DNA of 15,382 nt from Omnitrophica WOR_2 bacterium RIFCSPHIGHO2_02_FULL_52_10 (GCA_001805655.1 MHGR01000011.1:4070-19451), one strand, 5' to 3'; counted from the stretch's first letter, positions 1-7,608 are shown. The notes: generated by a model from the sequence alone, not told the origin. Program-made: numbers and translations.

Positions 1-1055
1 GAATCGCCGCCACCGATAATCGTTGTCACGCCCTTGAGGCCGGCCAGATACTCCGCGATTTCCCTGGTCCCTTTGGCGAAGGCGTCGATCTCGAACACCC
101 CCATCGGCCCGTTCCAGACCACCGTTTTCGCCGTTGAAAGAATCTTTTTATAGGCCGCGCAGGTCTTGGGGCCGATATCCACGCTTTCCCAGCCGTCGGG
201 GATTTCCTCCACCGTTTTCTTGCTCTCGGGGGAATCAAAATTCTTGACGATAACGAAATCCGTCGTCAACGCGATCTTGACCCCGGCGGCCTTGGCTTTC
301 TTGAGCAGAGAGTTCGCCAAGTCCAGTTTATCGTTTTCGCAAATGGAATTCCCGATCGCTTTGCCCTGGGCCTTAAGGAAGGTATACGCCATGCCGCCGC
401 CGATAATGATCGCGTCGGCCTTGGCAATCAGGTTCTCAATCAACAAAATCTTGTCGGAAACTTTGGCCCCGCCCAAAATGACCACGAATGGCCGCTTGGG
501 ACGCTCAACCGCGTTGCCGAGGAATGTTAATTCCTTCTCCAGAAGAAAACCAGCGACCGAGGTCAAATAATGGGTTATGCCTTCCGTGGAGGCGTGGGCG
601 CGGTGGGCCGTGCCGAAGGCGTCGTTGACGTAAATATCGGCCAGGGAAGCCAGCTGTTTGGAAAAACCTTCGTCATTTTTGGTTTCTTCCTTGTGGAACC
701 GCAGATTTTCCAGGAGAATGACGCGCTCGGCGCTTGTCGCTATGGCCTTGCGCACCCCTTCCCCCACACAATCATCCAGCTTGAACACCTCTTCGCCGAG
801 GAGTTCTTGCAAGCGGTTGCCCACCGGGGCCAGCCTCATGGAATCGACCGCCTTCCCTTCCGGCCTCCCCAAATGGCTCATCAGGATCAGCTTGTCAGGT
901 TTCTGCTTTAAAATATATTGGATGGTAGGGAGCGCGGCCCGGATGCGCCGGTCATCCGTGATGGTCAAATGGTCATCCAAGGGCACGTTGAAATCAACCC
1001 TCATGATCACCTTTTTCCCTTTGAGATCGGCATCTTTCACCGTAAGCTTATTCAT
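1..1055 (-). CDS. pgk: Phosphoglycerate kinase, C-terminus cut by window edge
   Basis: Glycolytic enzyme of the cytoplasm that transfers phosphate between 1,3-bisphosphoglycerate and ADP, giving 3-phosphoglycerate and ATP. About 351 residues are visible; the family is usually 390-420 long, so roughly 45 are missing beyond the left edge. Family landmarks seen: RVDFNVPL (residues 19-26), SHLGRP (60-65), an [14 protein letters not shown] stretch, [19 protein letters not shown], and GGGDS at the very edge, the start of the nucleotide-binding glycine loop. The ATG at 1055 is the only sensible start, since the protein begins in register with the family (MNKLTVKD). Its ribosome binding site is modest (AGG about 7 nt upstream, with a GGAG further out). 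A perfect promoter lies just upstream, so pgk appears to head its own transcript here; its downstream partners are outside the window. Identity is certain from the motifs. Confidence 0.98.
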   Translation of the reverse strand, partial: MNKLTVKDADLKGKKVIMRVDFNVPLDDHLTITDDRRIRAALPTIQYILKQKPDKLILMSHLGRPEGKAVDSMRLAPVGNRLQELLGEEVFKLDDCVGEGVRKAIATSAERVILLENLRFHKEETKNDEGFSKQLASLADIYVNDAFGTAHRAHASTEGITHYLTSVAGFLLEKELTFLGNAVERPKRPFVVILGGAKVSDKILLIENLIAKADAIIIGGGMAYTFLKAQGKAIGNSICENDKLDLANSLLKKAKAAGVKIALTTDFVIVKNFDSPESKKTVEEIPDGWESVDIGPKTCAAYKKILSTAKTVVWNGPMGVFEIDAFAKGTREIAEYLAGLKGVTTIIGGGD

Positions 1056-1102
1056 TGCAACCTGTTAACTCCATGATCAATTCATTGGTGTAAAGTTCAT
1101 TT

Positions 1103-1130
1103 ATTATAACCAAGCTTTTTGTTTTGTCAA
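1103..1130 (-). promoter_or_regulatory. Consensus sigma70-type promoter of pgk
   Basis: On the minus strand TTGACA (1130-1125) is followed by a 16 bp spacer and TATAAT (1108-1103), a perfect match to both consensus boxes. Transcription would start near 1096, leaving a 5' leader of about 40 nt before the pgk ATG at 1055. A perfect consensus suggests strong constitutive expression, fitting for a glycolytic gene. I see no operator-like repeat over it. Confidence 0.85.
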
Positions 1131-1183
1131 CCTTCGTCTATCTAAACTCCTAAAAGCGAAAGTAGGACTCCCCGACCCCTCAT

Positions 1184-1456
1184 TCATTTTTCACCGGCAT
1201 TTCTCTTCTCTCCATGCTTTCCATACTTTTGATCCAGATAATTCTCCATTTCCTTTAAAACAGCTGGACCGTCAATGTTCGGTGAGTTGGGCTCATAAGC
1301 AAAACAAATAAAAATATCCTCATCCTGGTCGGCCCGTGTGAGATTGCAAGGAATTTCATATTTGGGGTCATCATTCTTCTTACACGTCACACACCGGCTG
1401 GGTTTCGGGATGAGATCCGGGTTAAACTCCGTCCCGTCATCGTTAAAATAAGGCAT
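1184..1456 (-). CDS. Small four-cysteine protein of unknown function
   Basis: 90-residue soluble, acidic protein with no signal peptide or membrane segment. I do not recognise a named family. Four cysteines (C22, C25, C37, C51) lie in a C-x2-C-x11-C-x13-C arrangement, which would suit one zinc site; that is inference. Start choice: an in-frame reading extends upstream to 1525, but it runs into the preceding gene. The ATG at 1456 has a good AAAGGAAAG Shine-Dalgarno directly after the stop codon of the SEC-C gene, giving a 13 nt gap between the genes. The two are therefore very likely co-transcribed, this one second. The tail (from about residue 64) is charged and helical. A weak imperfect stem around 1147-1168 follows the gene, but it lacks a T-tract and I do not call it a terminator. 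Confidence 0.8.
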   Translation of the reverse strand: MPYFNDDGTEFNPDLIPKPSRCVTCKKNDDPKYEIPCNLTRADQDEDIFICFAYEPNSPNIDGPAVLKEMENYLDQKYGKHGEKRNAGEK

Positions 1457-1469
1457 GGTTAACTTTCCT

Positions 1470-3191
1470 TTATGCTCCACAACATTTCTTGTACTTCTTC
1501 CCGCTGCCGCAGGGACATGGTTCATTACGCCCTATCTTGACCGTCTTTTCAGCTTGATGTGACATAGAGGCGTCATCATTGATATTCAAATCTCTGGGCG
1601 CCCGGCCGCCCAGCTCCCAGCGGGTAGAGATATTCCATGTCTCAAATATACACTCAACCAAGCGGGGGAAATTCTCAAAATACACCTGCATTTTATCTAT
1701 CAATTTATCTCGATGAGCAAACCCAACAATATCATTACGCATCTCTCTACGGAACAATTCCAAATTCCAACGCCCCAACGTGAAAATGCGGATTTCCTGG
1801 TCAAGCGCCGCTTCTTCTTTTGTATAAAACTGATGCCTTCGCCCTTCCTGGATTAATTTTATTTTTGTTAACGAGTTTTGAAAAACAGGCGCAAGTTTTC
1901 TCTTTTCAAATTCACGCACAAGCAAATCCAAATCTTCAACAGATTTCAGCGCGATATATTTATCCTTTAAAATAAACGTTTCTCCCTCCTCCTCAAAAAA
2001 CTTCCGCAGTAAACCGCCGCTCACAACATCCGGGACATTAACCATTTTCTTAATTTTCTTGGTAGCAATGTCGTACTCTGCGTATCCGATATCCTGTAAA
2101 AAGCCAATCATATAATCGCCGAACCGCGAGATCAAGAAAAGGCGGTCATCCTCAGAGGAAAAATCACACATACTCCGCAATATGGCAAAGGCCTCAATGT
2201 CCTTCTTGTAATCCTTTAAAGCGGGAAACAATTTCCAATCTTCGTTAATCATTTCCAAAACTTCCTTCACTTCGGCCTCAAACTCTTTTTTCATCTTTAA
2301 GTTCACATAAGCAGAACACAAAATCGGTGACACCTTTTCTCTGAGATTTGCTTCCTTCTTCAGCTCTTTTCCGAGCTCAATAACTTTGTGCCATGTTTCG
2401 ATTTTCAGTGCCGCTTTCAATTCCTGATAAACACCATCAACATAATTTTTATGCTCTTTCCCTTTTTTCTCCCTGTCGGGATCAAGCCATTCAGCGTAAA
2501 GTTTACAAAACTCTTGCCAATCGCGCGCATTTTCATTCTTTCTTTCAATCGGGAAACGCCTTTCAGCAACCTCAAAAGCGTCATTCAGTTCAGGATGATA
2601 TTCAAACCTGCTCACGACAGAACGGACAAACGGCAAAACATCTTCGCCCGGGAAATACGCTAAAGCCATCAAAAATTGTGAAAGACAATCCTCTTTGTCT
2701 TCAATAACTTCTTCAAGAGCTATTTGGTCTTTTAAAAATTGCTTCACCTCGGCTAATAGAGCCTCATCGCCATAATCAAGGACATTTTCAAATACTCCTG
2801 CCGCATACAATTTCTCCACAAAGGAATGCTTCTGTTTTAGCCAGACCATGGCCTCACGCACGGCCGGCTCCCCGAGCCATATCAGACATTGATGGGCCGT
2901 ATCAAGCACATAGTCATAATCCGGATACCGGGATAAACAGCGTAAAAAAAGCGGTATTGATTTCTTGCTTGCGCCCTTTGCCAGGATCACCATGAGCCAA
3001 TAAATCTCTTCGCCCCAATCTTCCTCTTTATCATTAAGTATCGCCTCAAATTCTTCAATGAGTTCATTTTCGACCTCGGGGCTTTCCCTGCACCTGTCCA
3101 TCAATTCACTCATGGCGTCAAACGGCACCTGCGGCGCGTAAGTCGAATACAAATCCTCCCAAAGATTCTCATCTATGAATACTTGACCCAT
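1470..3191 (-). CDS. Large helical protein with C-terminal SEC-C zinc motif
   Basis: 573 residues, cytoplasmic by appearance (no signal peptide, no membrane segments). The last 20 residues hold a canonical SEC-C motif, [15 protein letters not shown], with C-x-C-x8-C-C zinc ligands as in the SecA C-terminal tail. The preceding ~550 residues are rich in Leu, Glu and Lys and look like stacked helices, possibly HEAT/TPR-like (for example [19 protein letters not shown] around residue 82-100), but I see no catalytic motif. The ATG at 3191 has an AGGGA Shine-Dalgarno 9 nt upstream. SEC-C tails occur on many unrelated proteins and probably mediate binding (SecB or ribosome in SecA), so the tail alone does not give a function. 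The gene is followed after 13 nt by the four-cysteine protein gene; both are probably metalloproteins. Base composition is A+T-rich compared with pgk and the glycan genes. Confidence 0.85.
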   Translation of the reverse strand: MGQVFIDENLWEDLYSTYAPQVPFDAMSELMDRCRESPEVENELIEEFEAILNDKEEDWGEEIYWLMVILAKGASKKSIPLFLRCLSRYPDYDYVLDTAHQCLIWLGEPAVREAMVWLKQKHSFVEKLYAAGVFENVLDYGDEALLAEVKQFLKDQIALEEVIEDKEDCLSQFLMALAYFPGEDVLPFVRSVVSRFEYHPELNDAFEVAERRFPIERKNENARDWQEFCKLYAEWLDPDREKKGKEHKNYVDGVYQELKAALKIETWHKVIELGKELKKEANLREKVSPILCSAYVNLKMKKEFEAEVKEVLEMINEDWKLFPALKDYKKDIEAFAILRSMCDFSSEDDRLFLISRFGDYMIGFLQDIGYAEYDIATKKIKKMVNVPDVVSGGLLRKFFEEEGETFILKDKYIALKSVEDLDLLVREFEKRKLAPVFQNSLTKIKLIQEGRRHQFYTKEEAALDQEIRIFTLGRWNLELFRREMRNDIVGFAHRDKLIDKMQVYFENFPRLVECIFETWNISTRWELGGRAPRDLNINDDASMSHQAEKTVKIGRNEPCPCGSGKKYKKCCGA

Positions 3192-3205
3192 TGCAAAAAT
3201 TCCCT

Positions 3206-3269
3206 ACTACTGCGTTCCATAAATTCATGAATCGTTGCCTTAATCGCAACATTCAGAAAACGCAGTAGT
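3206..3269. repeat. Nested inverted repeat upstream of SEC-C gene
   Basis: Outer arms ACTACTGCGTT (3206-3216) and AACGCAGTAGT (3259-3269) are perfect 11 bp complements. Inside them TGAAT-c-GTTGC (3228-3238) pairs with GCAACATTCA (3246-3255), 10 bp with one bulged base and a 7 nt loop. The result is a long two-stage hairpin ending 15 nt before the SEC-C start codon, so on an mRNA it would sit in the 5' leader and overlap the AGGGA Shine-Dalgarno region at its edge. It could be a mobile-element end or a leader structure; the sequence does not decide. Confidence 0.6.
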
Positions 3270-3495
3270 TGTGCCGCATTCCACTGTTCATTGATTTAAG
3301 AAATGCGGTGCTACCTGGCCGTTTTAATTCCGGTTGCGTTACACGTCTCCGGACTTCCCGTGGTAAGCCTGGATCTCTCGTGAGATGTTTTTTGGTTAAG
3401 GGTAGTTCAACAAGATAATCGTCTGGACGATGTTCTTTGACTTTTTTAAAACGATCGACATTTTGACGCTGATGCAGGGGTGTGATGAATTCCAA
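3253..3495 (-). pseudogene. IS4-type transposase fragment, internal part only
   Basis: An open run of about 80 codons with no Shine-Dalgarno. Its sequence resembles the region of IS4-type DDE transposases (DDE_Tnp_1 class) that follows the second catalytic Asp. I match TPLHQRQNVDRFKK, DDYLVELPLTKKHL, DPGLPREVRRRVTQ and a degraded LLTSLLD-like stretch (AFLKSMNS) to the usual 'LHQRR..DF..G..LG..D..V', 'LP..L.VREVR' and 'TLLD' blocks, from memory of the family. The N-terminal half, the first two Asp residues and the C-terminal Glu region are absent. It abuts the IS30-type remnant, so one element probably inserted into or recombined with the other. A homology search could still reassign the family. 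Confidence 0.55.
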
Positions 3496-3504
3496 ATCCC
3501 AGAT

Positions 3505-3596
3505 TCAATTTTTAAGTGCAACACAAGTTTTGTAAGTATTTGATGGTGTAGAGTATTGTAAACATTTTCTTGGTCTGGCGTTACCAAACCGTTATT
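3505..3596 (-). pseudogene. IS30-type transposase C-terminal remnant
   Basis: Reading down from 3576, 23 codons encode RPRKCLQYSTP, then a short spacer, then TCVALKN and a TGA at 3507-3505. This is the diagnostic end of IS30-family transposases (NNRPRKCLGYRTPYEVF...VAL). The expected NN codons lie at 3596-3591, but about 14 extra bases separate them from RPRKCL, so the frame is broken. The TGTTGCACTT before the stop matches the usual right-end sequence of such elements as I remember it. Nothing upstream of 3600 reads as the catalytic core, so only the 3' tip survives. Confidence 0.7.
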
Positions 3597-3641
3597 GACG
3601 ATTGTTCCACCAAACTAACAATTGACCAGAGAACAATCGTC
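3597..3641. repeat. Perfect 11 bp inverted repeat
   Basis: GACGATTGTTC (3597-3607) and GAACAATCGTC (3631-3641) are exact complements around a 23 nt centre. It lies between the IS30-type remnant and the end of the ATPase gene. The loop is long for a factor-independent terminator and no T-tract follows on either strand, so an element end or binding site is as likely as a transcription signal. Confidence 0.55.
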
Positions 3642-3645
3642 GAGA

Positions 3646-3687
3646 TACTGACTTCCACATACGTTTTTAATAAAGAAAAAGTCAGTA
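3646..3687. repeat. 9 bp inverted repeat after the ATPase gene
   Basis: TACTGACTT (3646-3654) pairs with AAGTCAGTA (3679-3687) around a 24 nt A+T-rich centre. It begins 17 nt past the stop codon of the ATPase gene. On the minus strand the first arm runs into TTTTTCTTTATT inside the loop, so it could slow or end transcription, but the layout is not a standard terminator. Confidence 0.45.
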
Positions 3688-3703
3688 GTCATTGTAAAAC
3701 CTG

Positions 3704-5224
3704 TCATCTAAAAAACAGAATTGAAGATAAGGGCATAGCAACTATTCTAGGATCGTCGATAGTTACGTCATCATCCAAGGTAATCAATATGCCGAAAGGA
3801 GCGTTATAAACTGTTTTTTCTATAAACGAGCGCAGCCCGATCGTATCTCGATGTCCATCAATATACCTGCGGTATTTAACTTCAATAGGAATACGAAATT
3901 CACCGACCGAAATAATATAATCGACCTCGGGCTCGGCGCCGCGTTCGGGGAACCAGGCCACATCCAAACCGGGAATTCCTCCCAAAAAATAGCCGAGCGT
4001 GCTTTCGGCAACATGTCCGGCTAAATCGCTCAAATGGGGCGCGTTGATGAGCCCTTCGGGGGACAACGGAATAAATTCCTGCAGCCAACTCGCGCGCAAG
4101 GCATGGTCGCATAGACAAATTTTGGGACGACCCCTTCTTCTTTTTATTCGAATTTCAAGAGGATCTATCAGCCGAAGAAGCAATGTATTGTTGAGAAATC
4201 TCAAATAGGCCAAAACCCTGTTCCAGCCGACATTAGCGGTCAAAGCCTTGCGTAGTTCCGTAATAAACAACGCCTGTCCCGGCGCCTGGCCGATATAGCG
4301 GCAACACAGGCGAAACAGCTCTTCCAATAAATCCTGATCCCGTTTCCTTCCCCTTTCTCCTATTCTTAAATCATGCTGAATGACCCGCTTTACAACTGTT
4401 TCATTAAGCTGATCGGATACCTCGCCCCAGGGCCGATCTGTCCGCACTTGAGCGACAGGATAACCTCCGCGCTCAGAAAATAAATTAAACGCCTGATCGC
4501 GAATCTTTCGATGCTTTTGGCCATTTTCCTTCACCTGCTTCCAAAAATCTTTTTGCGTCAACTCTTTTAATCCATTTAACACAATCATAGGAGCCATATG
4601 TCCGAAATTCTGCAGCCCGGCAATTTCCCTCAAAAGCAGGGTTCCCAATTCCAAGGTCGTGATTCGTCCGGCAAGGCTGTCGCGTCCTTGTTCAATACGA
4701 AGCGCAGAGCTTCCGGTTATAAGAACACGGACCGAATGATGGTCAACTAATGACTTGACCTGAATAGACCAATTATCCAGATTTTGAACCTCATCAAAAA
4801 ATATATAGACTTGCCGCCCTTCCTTTACTGACTCGTTAAAGGTTTTCTTTAAAATATTTTCTTGAAACCACTGGCAGATACTCAAAATGGGGATCTGCAG
4901 TCCTCTGGTTAGGGGCACAATATCATCAAATTGAACCCGGAAAATATTTGCCGGGTTCACATTTTCTTGATGCAATAAATGCTCTATAATCTGTTCCTGT
5001 AATGTCGTCTTCCCAACCTGACGCGGACCGCGCAACACAGTAACCGGTGCAAGCCCTGTTTTCAATCGCTGCAACGTATGGTCAAATAACCAGCGGTGAA
5101 ACGGTGGCAGTGTCCGCATGGGCTTGCCATTCCACCAAGGATTTACGCCTCTGAGGAAATCCTCCAATTCCTGGCTTAAACGAACTCCAAACAAACTATG
5201 CGTATAAGAACTTTTCTTTTTCAT
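3704..5224 (-). CDS. AAA ATPase with DUF4143-type C-terminus
   Basis: 506-residue cytoplasmic protein of the large AAA_14/DUF4143 group. Seen: Walker A GPRQVGKT (66-73), Walker B YIFFDE (140-145), a sensor stretch LITGSSA (168-174), then a C-terminal half with EVD (433-435) and EVK (448-450) in the spacing of the PD-(D/E)XK-like fold common in this group. Families of this kind are widespread orphans with no settled role; links to defence, toxin-antitoxin or transport have been suggested, so I assign none. Start: a GTG at 5236 is in frame but forms part of the GAGGTG Shine-Dalgarno; the ATG at 5224 sits 9 nt downstream of it and is the better choice. It lies alone, 82 nt after the lipase remnant, with inverted repeats and transposase scars downstream. 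The length is somewhat above the usual 380-470 residues. Confidence 0.88.
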   Translation of the reverse strand: MKKKSSYTHSLFGVRLSQELEDFLRGVNPWWNGKPMRTLPPFHRWLFDHTLQRLKTGLAPVTVLRGPRQVGKTTLQEQIIEHLLHQENVNPANIFRVQFDDIVPLTRGLQIPILSICQWFQENILKKTFNESVKEGRQVYIFFDEVQNLDNWSIQVKSLVDHHSVRVLITGSSALRIEQGRDSLAGRITTLELGTLLLREIAGLQNFGHMAPMIVLNGLKELTQKDFWKQVKENGQKHRKIRDQAFNLFSERGGYPVAQVRTDRPWGEVSDQLNETVVKRVIQHDLRIGERGRKRDQDLLEELFRLCCRYIGQAPGQALFITELRKALTANVGWNRVLAYLRFLNNTLLLRLIDPLEIRIKRRRGRPKICLCDHALRASWLQEFIPLSPEGLINAPHLSDLAGHVAESTLGYFLGGIPGLDVAWFPERGAEPEVDYIISVGEFRIPIEVKYRRYIDGHRDTIGLRSFIEKTVYNAPFGILITLDDDVTIDDPRIVAMPLSSILFFR

Positions 5225-5306
5225 AATATGTATCACCTCGCTTTTGCAAATACCGCGACTTCGTCTCTTTGTATCCTATTAAAAATCGACCGCATAATTT
5301 AGCATA

Positions 5307-5720
5307 TCACATCCCATCCAAATAATCTTTATAGGTCTTAATGCCTTTTTCCTTAACATAATTTTTGCGGATGTTGGCAAGGTAGCGGTTAAGACTGTGG
5401 TCGTCAATCCCGTTGGGGTATCGGCTTCTCAGTTCACCAAAGCGACCCAAAGAACGCGCGGTGCCGGTTTCTTCATGCCCAAATAAGCGTGGTGGAACAC
5501 GGGTGACGATGTCCTCGTCATTCACAAAACGAAAGGAGCGGGATTTGATTTTCCAATCAAAATTTTCGGTGAACTCTTTATCCCCAACCCTCGGCTGGCC
5601 GAATGTGTAGAGCCCGCTTATATCCTCATCTTCCTCGGTCAGGCTGTCAACGGCTAACGCAACCAGTGCCCCGCCTAAACCTTTGAATTCCTTCCAATCG
5701 CGGGTATCCGTATGTGGCAT
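5307..5720 (-). pseudogene. Truncated class 3 lipase, nucleophile lost
   Basis: The 137-residue reading matches the C-terminal half of lipase (class 3) alpha/beta hydrolases: GLGGALVALAV at residues 14-24, GLYTFGQPRVGD (36-47), FRFVNDEDIVTRVPP (63-77) and DDHSLNRYL (106-114). The family has GHSLGGAL, whose Ser is the nucleophile; here the equivalent is KGLGGAL, so the homology stops exactly at the missing serine. The catalytic Asp (D70 or its neighbour) and His (H108) remain. The first 13 residues look unrelated, and the ATG at 5720 has no proper Shine-Dalgarno (GGGAT touches the start). I infer a 5' deletion or rearrangement near 5690, with the left part replaced by palindromic DNA. The alternative is a short protein re-expressed in another role; less likely. 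Confidence 0.7.
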
Positions 5721-5748
5721 ATCCCGAAATGTGCCGAAGGCGACCGAC

Positions 5749-5785
5749 AGACGCCTTGGGCGTCTTATCTCTAACGGGGTAAACC
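5749..5785. repeat. Palindromic element over the abiEii stop codon
   Basis: A tight hairpin, AGACGCC-TTG-GGCGTCT (5749-5765), sits next to TCTCTAACGGGGT (5768-5780). That 13-mer recurs in reverse complement at 7734-7746 inside another hairpin. On the minus strand the TAG that ends the abiEii reading is part of this repeated segment (CCCCGTTAGAGA). The hairpin has no T-tract in the transcribed direction, so it is a possible stem-loop end for the abiE mRNA rather than a classic terminator. Confidence 0.6.
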
Positions 5786-6673
5786 TTCCATAGCCTTATT
5801 AATCCGCCTGAGCGCGGCGTCGAGATTGAAATTTTCCCGATCCTTCGGGGCCAAAACCTCAAATAGCTCCTCTTTGATGCGGGAGCGCATATCTTCTATT
5901 TCCGCATCCAAGCGCCCAAGATTGACACGATATTTTGATAAGCCGGTATCCGCCCCATCCTCAGCGAGTTTCTTCTGGAATAGTTCCATGACGTCTCTGT
6001 TGCTAAGGTCAAACTTGTTCCTCAAAAGAAAATCCAAATCATAGAAATCGCGCGGGGCGATCTTTTCGCGGAGCGCGCCCGCGCGTAATTTCTCCGATAC
6101 CAGCTCATTGAGTGATAAACAACTCACTTCACCGCCGTCAAACATCGGTTCACCGGTAAAGGGGTGTAAAAATTTATGCTGAACTTTTTTCCTTTCGGTT
6201 TCAAGAATCGGGTTAAAACGAAGACCTATCTCAAATTTGATTTGCTGATCCACCGGCTGGACAATCGATTTATACACGAAATAATACACATACTGCTTCG
6301 ACTCGTTACGCCCGGCTGTTTGCCCGCCTTCAATTTTCAACCCTAACTGCCCCGCAAATTGCTCGATACCGTCTTTAATCGGCTGTATGCATTTTCGCCG
6401 CATGCCCCGGGTGGCCTCATGCGCCGGAAGACCTCCCTTGCCGGCAGGCAGGCGCATGCTGAAATCCAAATCTTCACTCAAACGATAATAAGAATAGTAA
6501 ATTTTATTAATACACGTACCGCCTTTGAAAACCAGGTCCTCTGAGAGTTCGTTTATTCGAGAAAGCATAAGAGTTAAATAATAATCCTTTTCCAGAAGAT
6601 TGACCCTAAATCCCGTGCGCTGAGCCGTCACATTCAAAATTTCACCAAATTGATTCTTATCTTTGTGGATCAT
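5771..6673 (-). CDS. abiEii: AbiEii-type nucleotidyltransferase toxin
   Basis: 300-residue protein of the AbiEii/AbiGii nucleotidyltransferase family (formerly DUF1814), the toxin half of type IV toxin-antitoxin systems; characterised relatives transfer nucleotides and arrest growth, some giving phage abortive infection. Seen: FKGGTCINK (49-57), RLSEDLDFSM (64-73, the metal-binding Asp pair D68 and D70), and downstream LVSEKLRAGALREK followed by PRDFYDLDFLL, the conserved C-terminal block. All key residues look intact, so the enzyme is probably active. It overlaps the antitoxin gene by 17 nt (6657-6673), typical of coupled AbiE pairs, and a GGAAGG Shine-Dalgarno lies inside that gene. The C-terminus ends in a palindromic repeat that supplies the stop codon, so the last residues (LPR) may not be original. 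Confidence 0.93.
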   Translation of the reverse strand: MIHKDKNQFGEILNVTAQRTGFRVNLLEKDYYLTLMLSRINELSEDLVFKGGTCINKIYYSYYRLSEDLDFSMRLPAGKGGLPAHEATRGMRRKCIQPIKDGIEQFAGQLGLKIEGGQTAGRNESKQYVYYFVYKSIVQPVDQQIKFEIGLRFNPILETERKKVQHKFLHPFTGEPMFDGGEVSCLSLNELVSEKLRAGALREKIAPRDFYDLDFLLRNKFDLSNRDVMELFQKKLAEDGADTGLSKYRVNLGRLDAEIEDMRSRIKEELFEVLAPKDRENFNLDAALRRINKAMEGLPR

Positions 6674-7454
6674 TGATGATAACCTTCCACTTCTTATTTA
6701 GTTTACCTTTGAATGATCCGGTAAAAGAACTGATTGCGGTGTCTTCGACGCTTTTAACCAGCGGGGCCAGCATGGCATCGGGATATTTTTTTTCTTCGAG
6801 AAACACCCCGATCATTTTGCGCGCCTTGACATTCGGAAATTTCGCCGCGAAACGAATAAACCTTTTCACATCACAGCGGTTCCTTTTTAATTCCCGCCCA
6901 AGAATCTCAAAAGCGGGCTGAATACCGCCCACCGGATTATTAAAATAAATAAGATCTACCAGGGTGCGCTCCAGCGAACTAATGCTGACCTCCTGTCCTT
7001 GAATATTACTTTTTTCGAGGCCGTACATGCGGGTTTCCGGAACTTTTAAAAAATTAAAAGTAACGCCGCAAATGTTCTTTTTGCGCTGGAAGGAAGTATT
7101 TAAAACATACACGACTTGAAAAAGCTGCTCTGTCAGGCTGTAATAGTTATACATCGTAGAATAACCGATATAATAATTGCCTTGCGGGAAAAATTGCGCC
7201 GGGATCAGCATCTCATTGATTGCCGCGCCAGCCTCACCATATTCCAGGGGAGAAAAAACATAAACCCCCTTCTTAATGGTTGAAAAAATCCTTTTTTTCT
7301 TCAGGCGATAGACGATTTTATTGCGTTCAGCATCACTGAATTTAAAGAAAGCATCCAAATCTTCTTTTGTTACAATACGCTTCTTCTCGAAAGAGAGGCG
7401 GGAAATGACTTCTATTTCCTTTTCACCAAGACGCGTTCGTTTATTATTATCCAT
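6657..7454 (-). CDS. abiEi: AbiEi-type antitoxin and transcriptional regulator
   Basis: 265-residue antitoxin partner of the downstream nucleotidyltransferase. In this family an N-terminal winged helix-turn-helix binds the operon's own promoter while the C-terminal part is needed for antitoxicity. Seen: residues about 8-70 form the winged helix (RIVTKEDLDAFF ... IVYRLKKKRIFSTIKKGVYVF), then YYIGYSTMYNYYSLTEQ (about 93-109) and SLERTLVDLIYFNNPVGG, which match AbiEi core blocks. Start: ATG at 7454 with GAGGG about 5 nt upstream. First gene of the operon, overlapping abiEii by 17 nt. A promoter and an inverted repeat are visible just upstream, in agreement with autoregulation. No damage is visible. 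Confidence 0.9.
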   Translation of the reverse strand: MDNNKRTRLGEKEIEVISRLSFEKKRIVTKEDLDAFFKFSDAERNKIVYRLKKKRIFSTIKKGVYVFSPLEYGEAGAAINEMLIPAQFFPQGNYYIGYSTMYNYYSLTEQLFQVVYVLNTSFQRKKNICGVTFNFLKVPETRMYGLEKSNIQGQEVSISSLERTLVDLIYFNNPVGGIQPAFEILGRELKRNRCDVKRFIRFAAKFPNVKARKMIGVFLEEKKYPDAMLAPLVKSVEDTAISSFTGSFKGKLNKKWKVIINDPQR

Positions 7455-7482
7455 AGTGCCCTCTTGAGGAACTATCGTTAAT

Positions 7483-7524
7483 TATTTTATATATACAAAA
7501 TATCACATTCCCCCCGTATGTCAA
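7483..7524 (-). promoter_or_regulatory. Probable abiE promoter and operator
   Basis: Minus strand: TTGACA (7524-7519), 16 bp, then TATTTT (7502-7497) preceded by TGA, an extended -10 (TGnTATTTT). Over the -10 lies an inverted repeat, TATTTT (7483-7488) and AAAATA (7497-7502) around an 8 bp A+T centre. Transcription would begin near 7490, about 36 nt before the antitoxin ATG. AbiEi proteins are known to repress their own promoter by binding inverted repeats, so this is the natural operator candidate; its simple A+T sequence means part of the symmetry could be chance. Confidence 0.6.
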
Positions 7525-7608
7525 TGAAAATCTGCTGCTGGGGAGCGCTTATAATCTGATAATTTTTGGTTTTACATTCGGCCTCTTGGGGCGCCTTTTC
7601 GTGACGCT

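Larger units (their letters stand above)
3192..3703. other. Gene-free stretch with transposase scars and hairpins
   Basis: About 0.5 kb with no intact gene. It contains, from left to right, a nested inverted repeat next to the SEC-C gene, a fragment of an IS4-type transposase, the last codons of an IS30-type transposase, and two further inverted repeats just downstream of the ATPase gene. The open readings here are short and broken. I read the region as leftover mobile DNA, not a regulatory region. Confidence 0.65.

Noticed and set aside
1147..1168. Imperfect stem as terminator after the four-cysteine gene
   Set aside because: Only four to seven imperfect pairs and no following T-tract.
3180..3290. 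Minus-strand stretch reading QWNAAQLLRFLNVAIKATIH
   Set aside because: It looks protein-like, but it has no start codon or Shine-Dalgarno, begins just after a stop, and coincides with the nested inverted repeat.
3570..3809. Plus-strand open reading of 79 codons across the ATPase gene end
   Set aside because: It has no Shine-Dalgarno, spans two inverted repeats and the antisense of a well-supported gene, and resembles no family I know.
5225..5236. GTG start of the ATPase at 5236
   Set aside because: The GTG is part of the GAGGTG Shine-Dalgarno that serves the ATG at 5224.
5647..5862. Alternative minus-strand frame overlapping abiEii and the lipase remnant
   Set aside because: Shadow of two recognised readings; it gives no lipase motif and crosses the repeat at 5749-5785.
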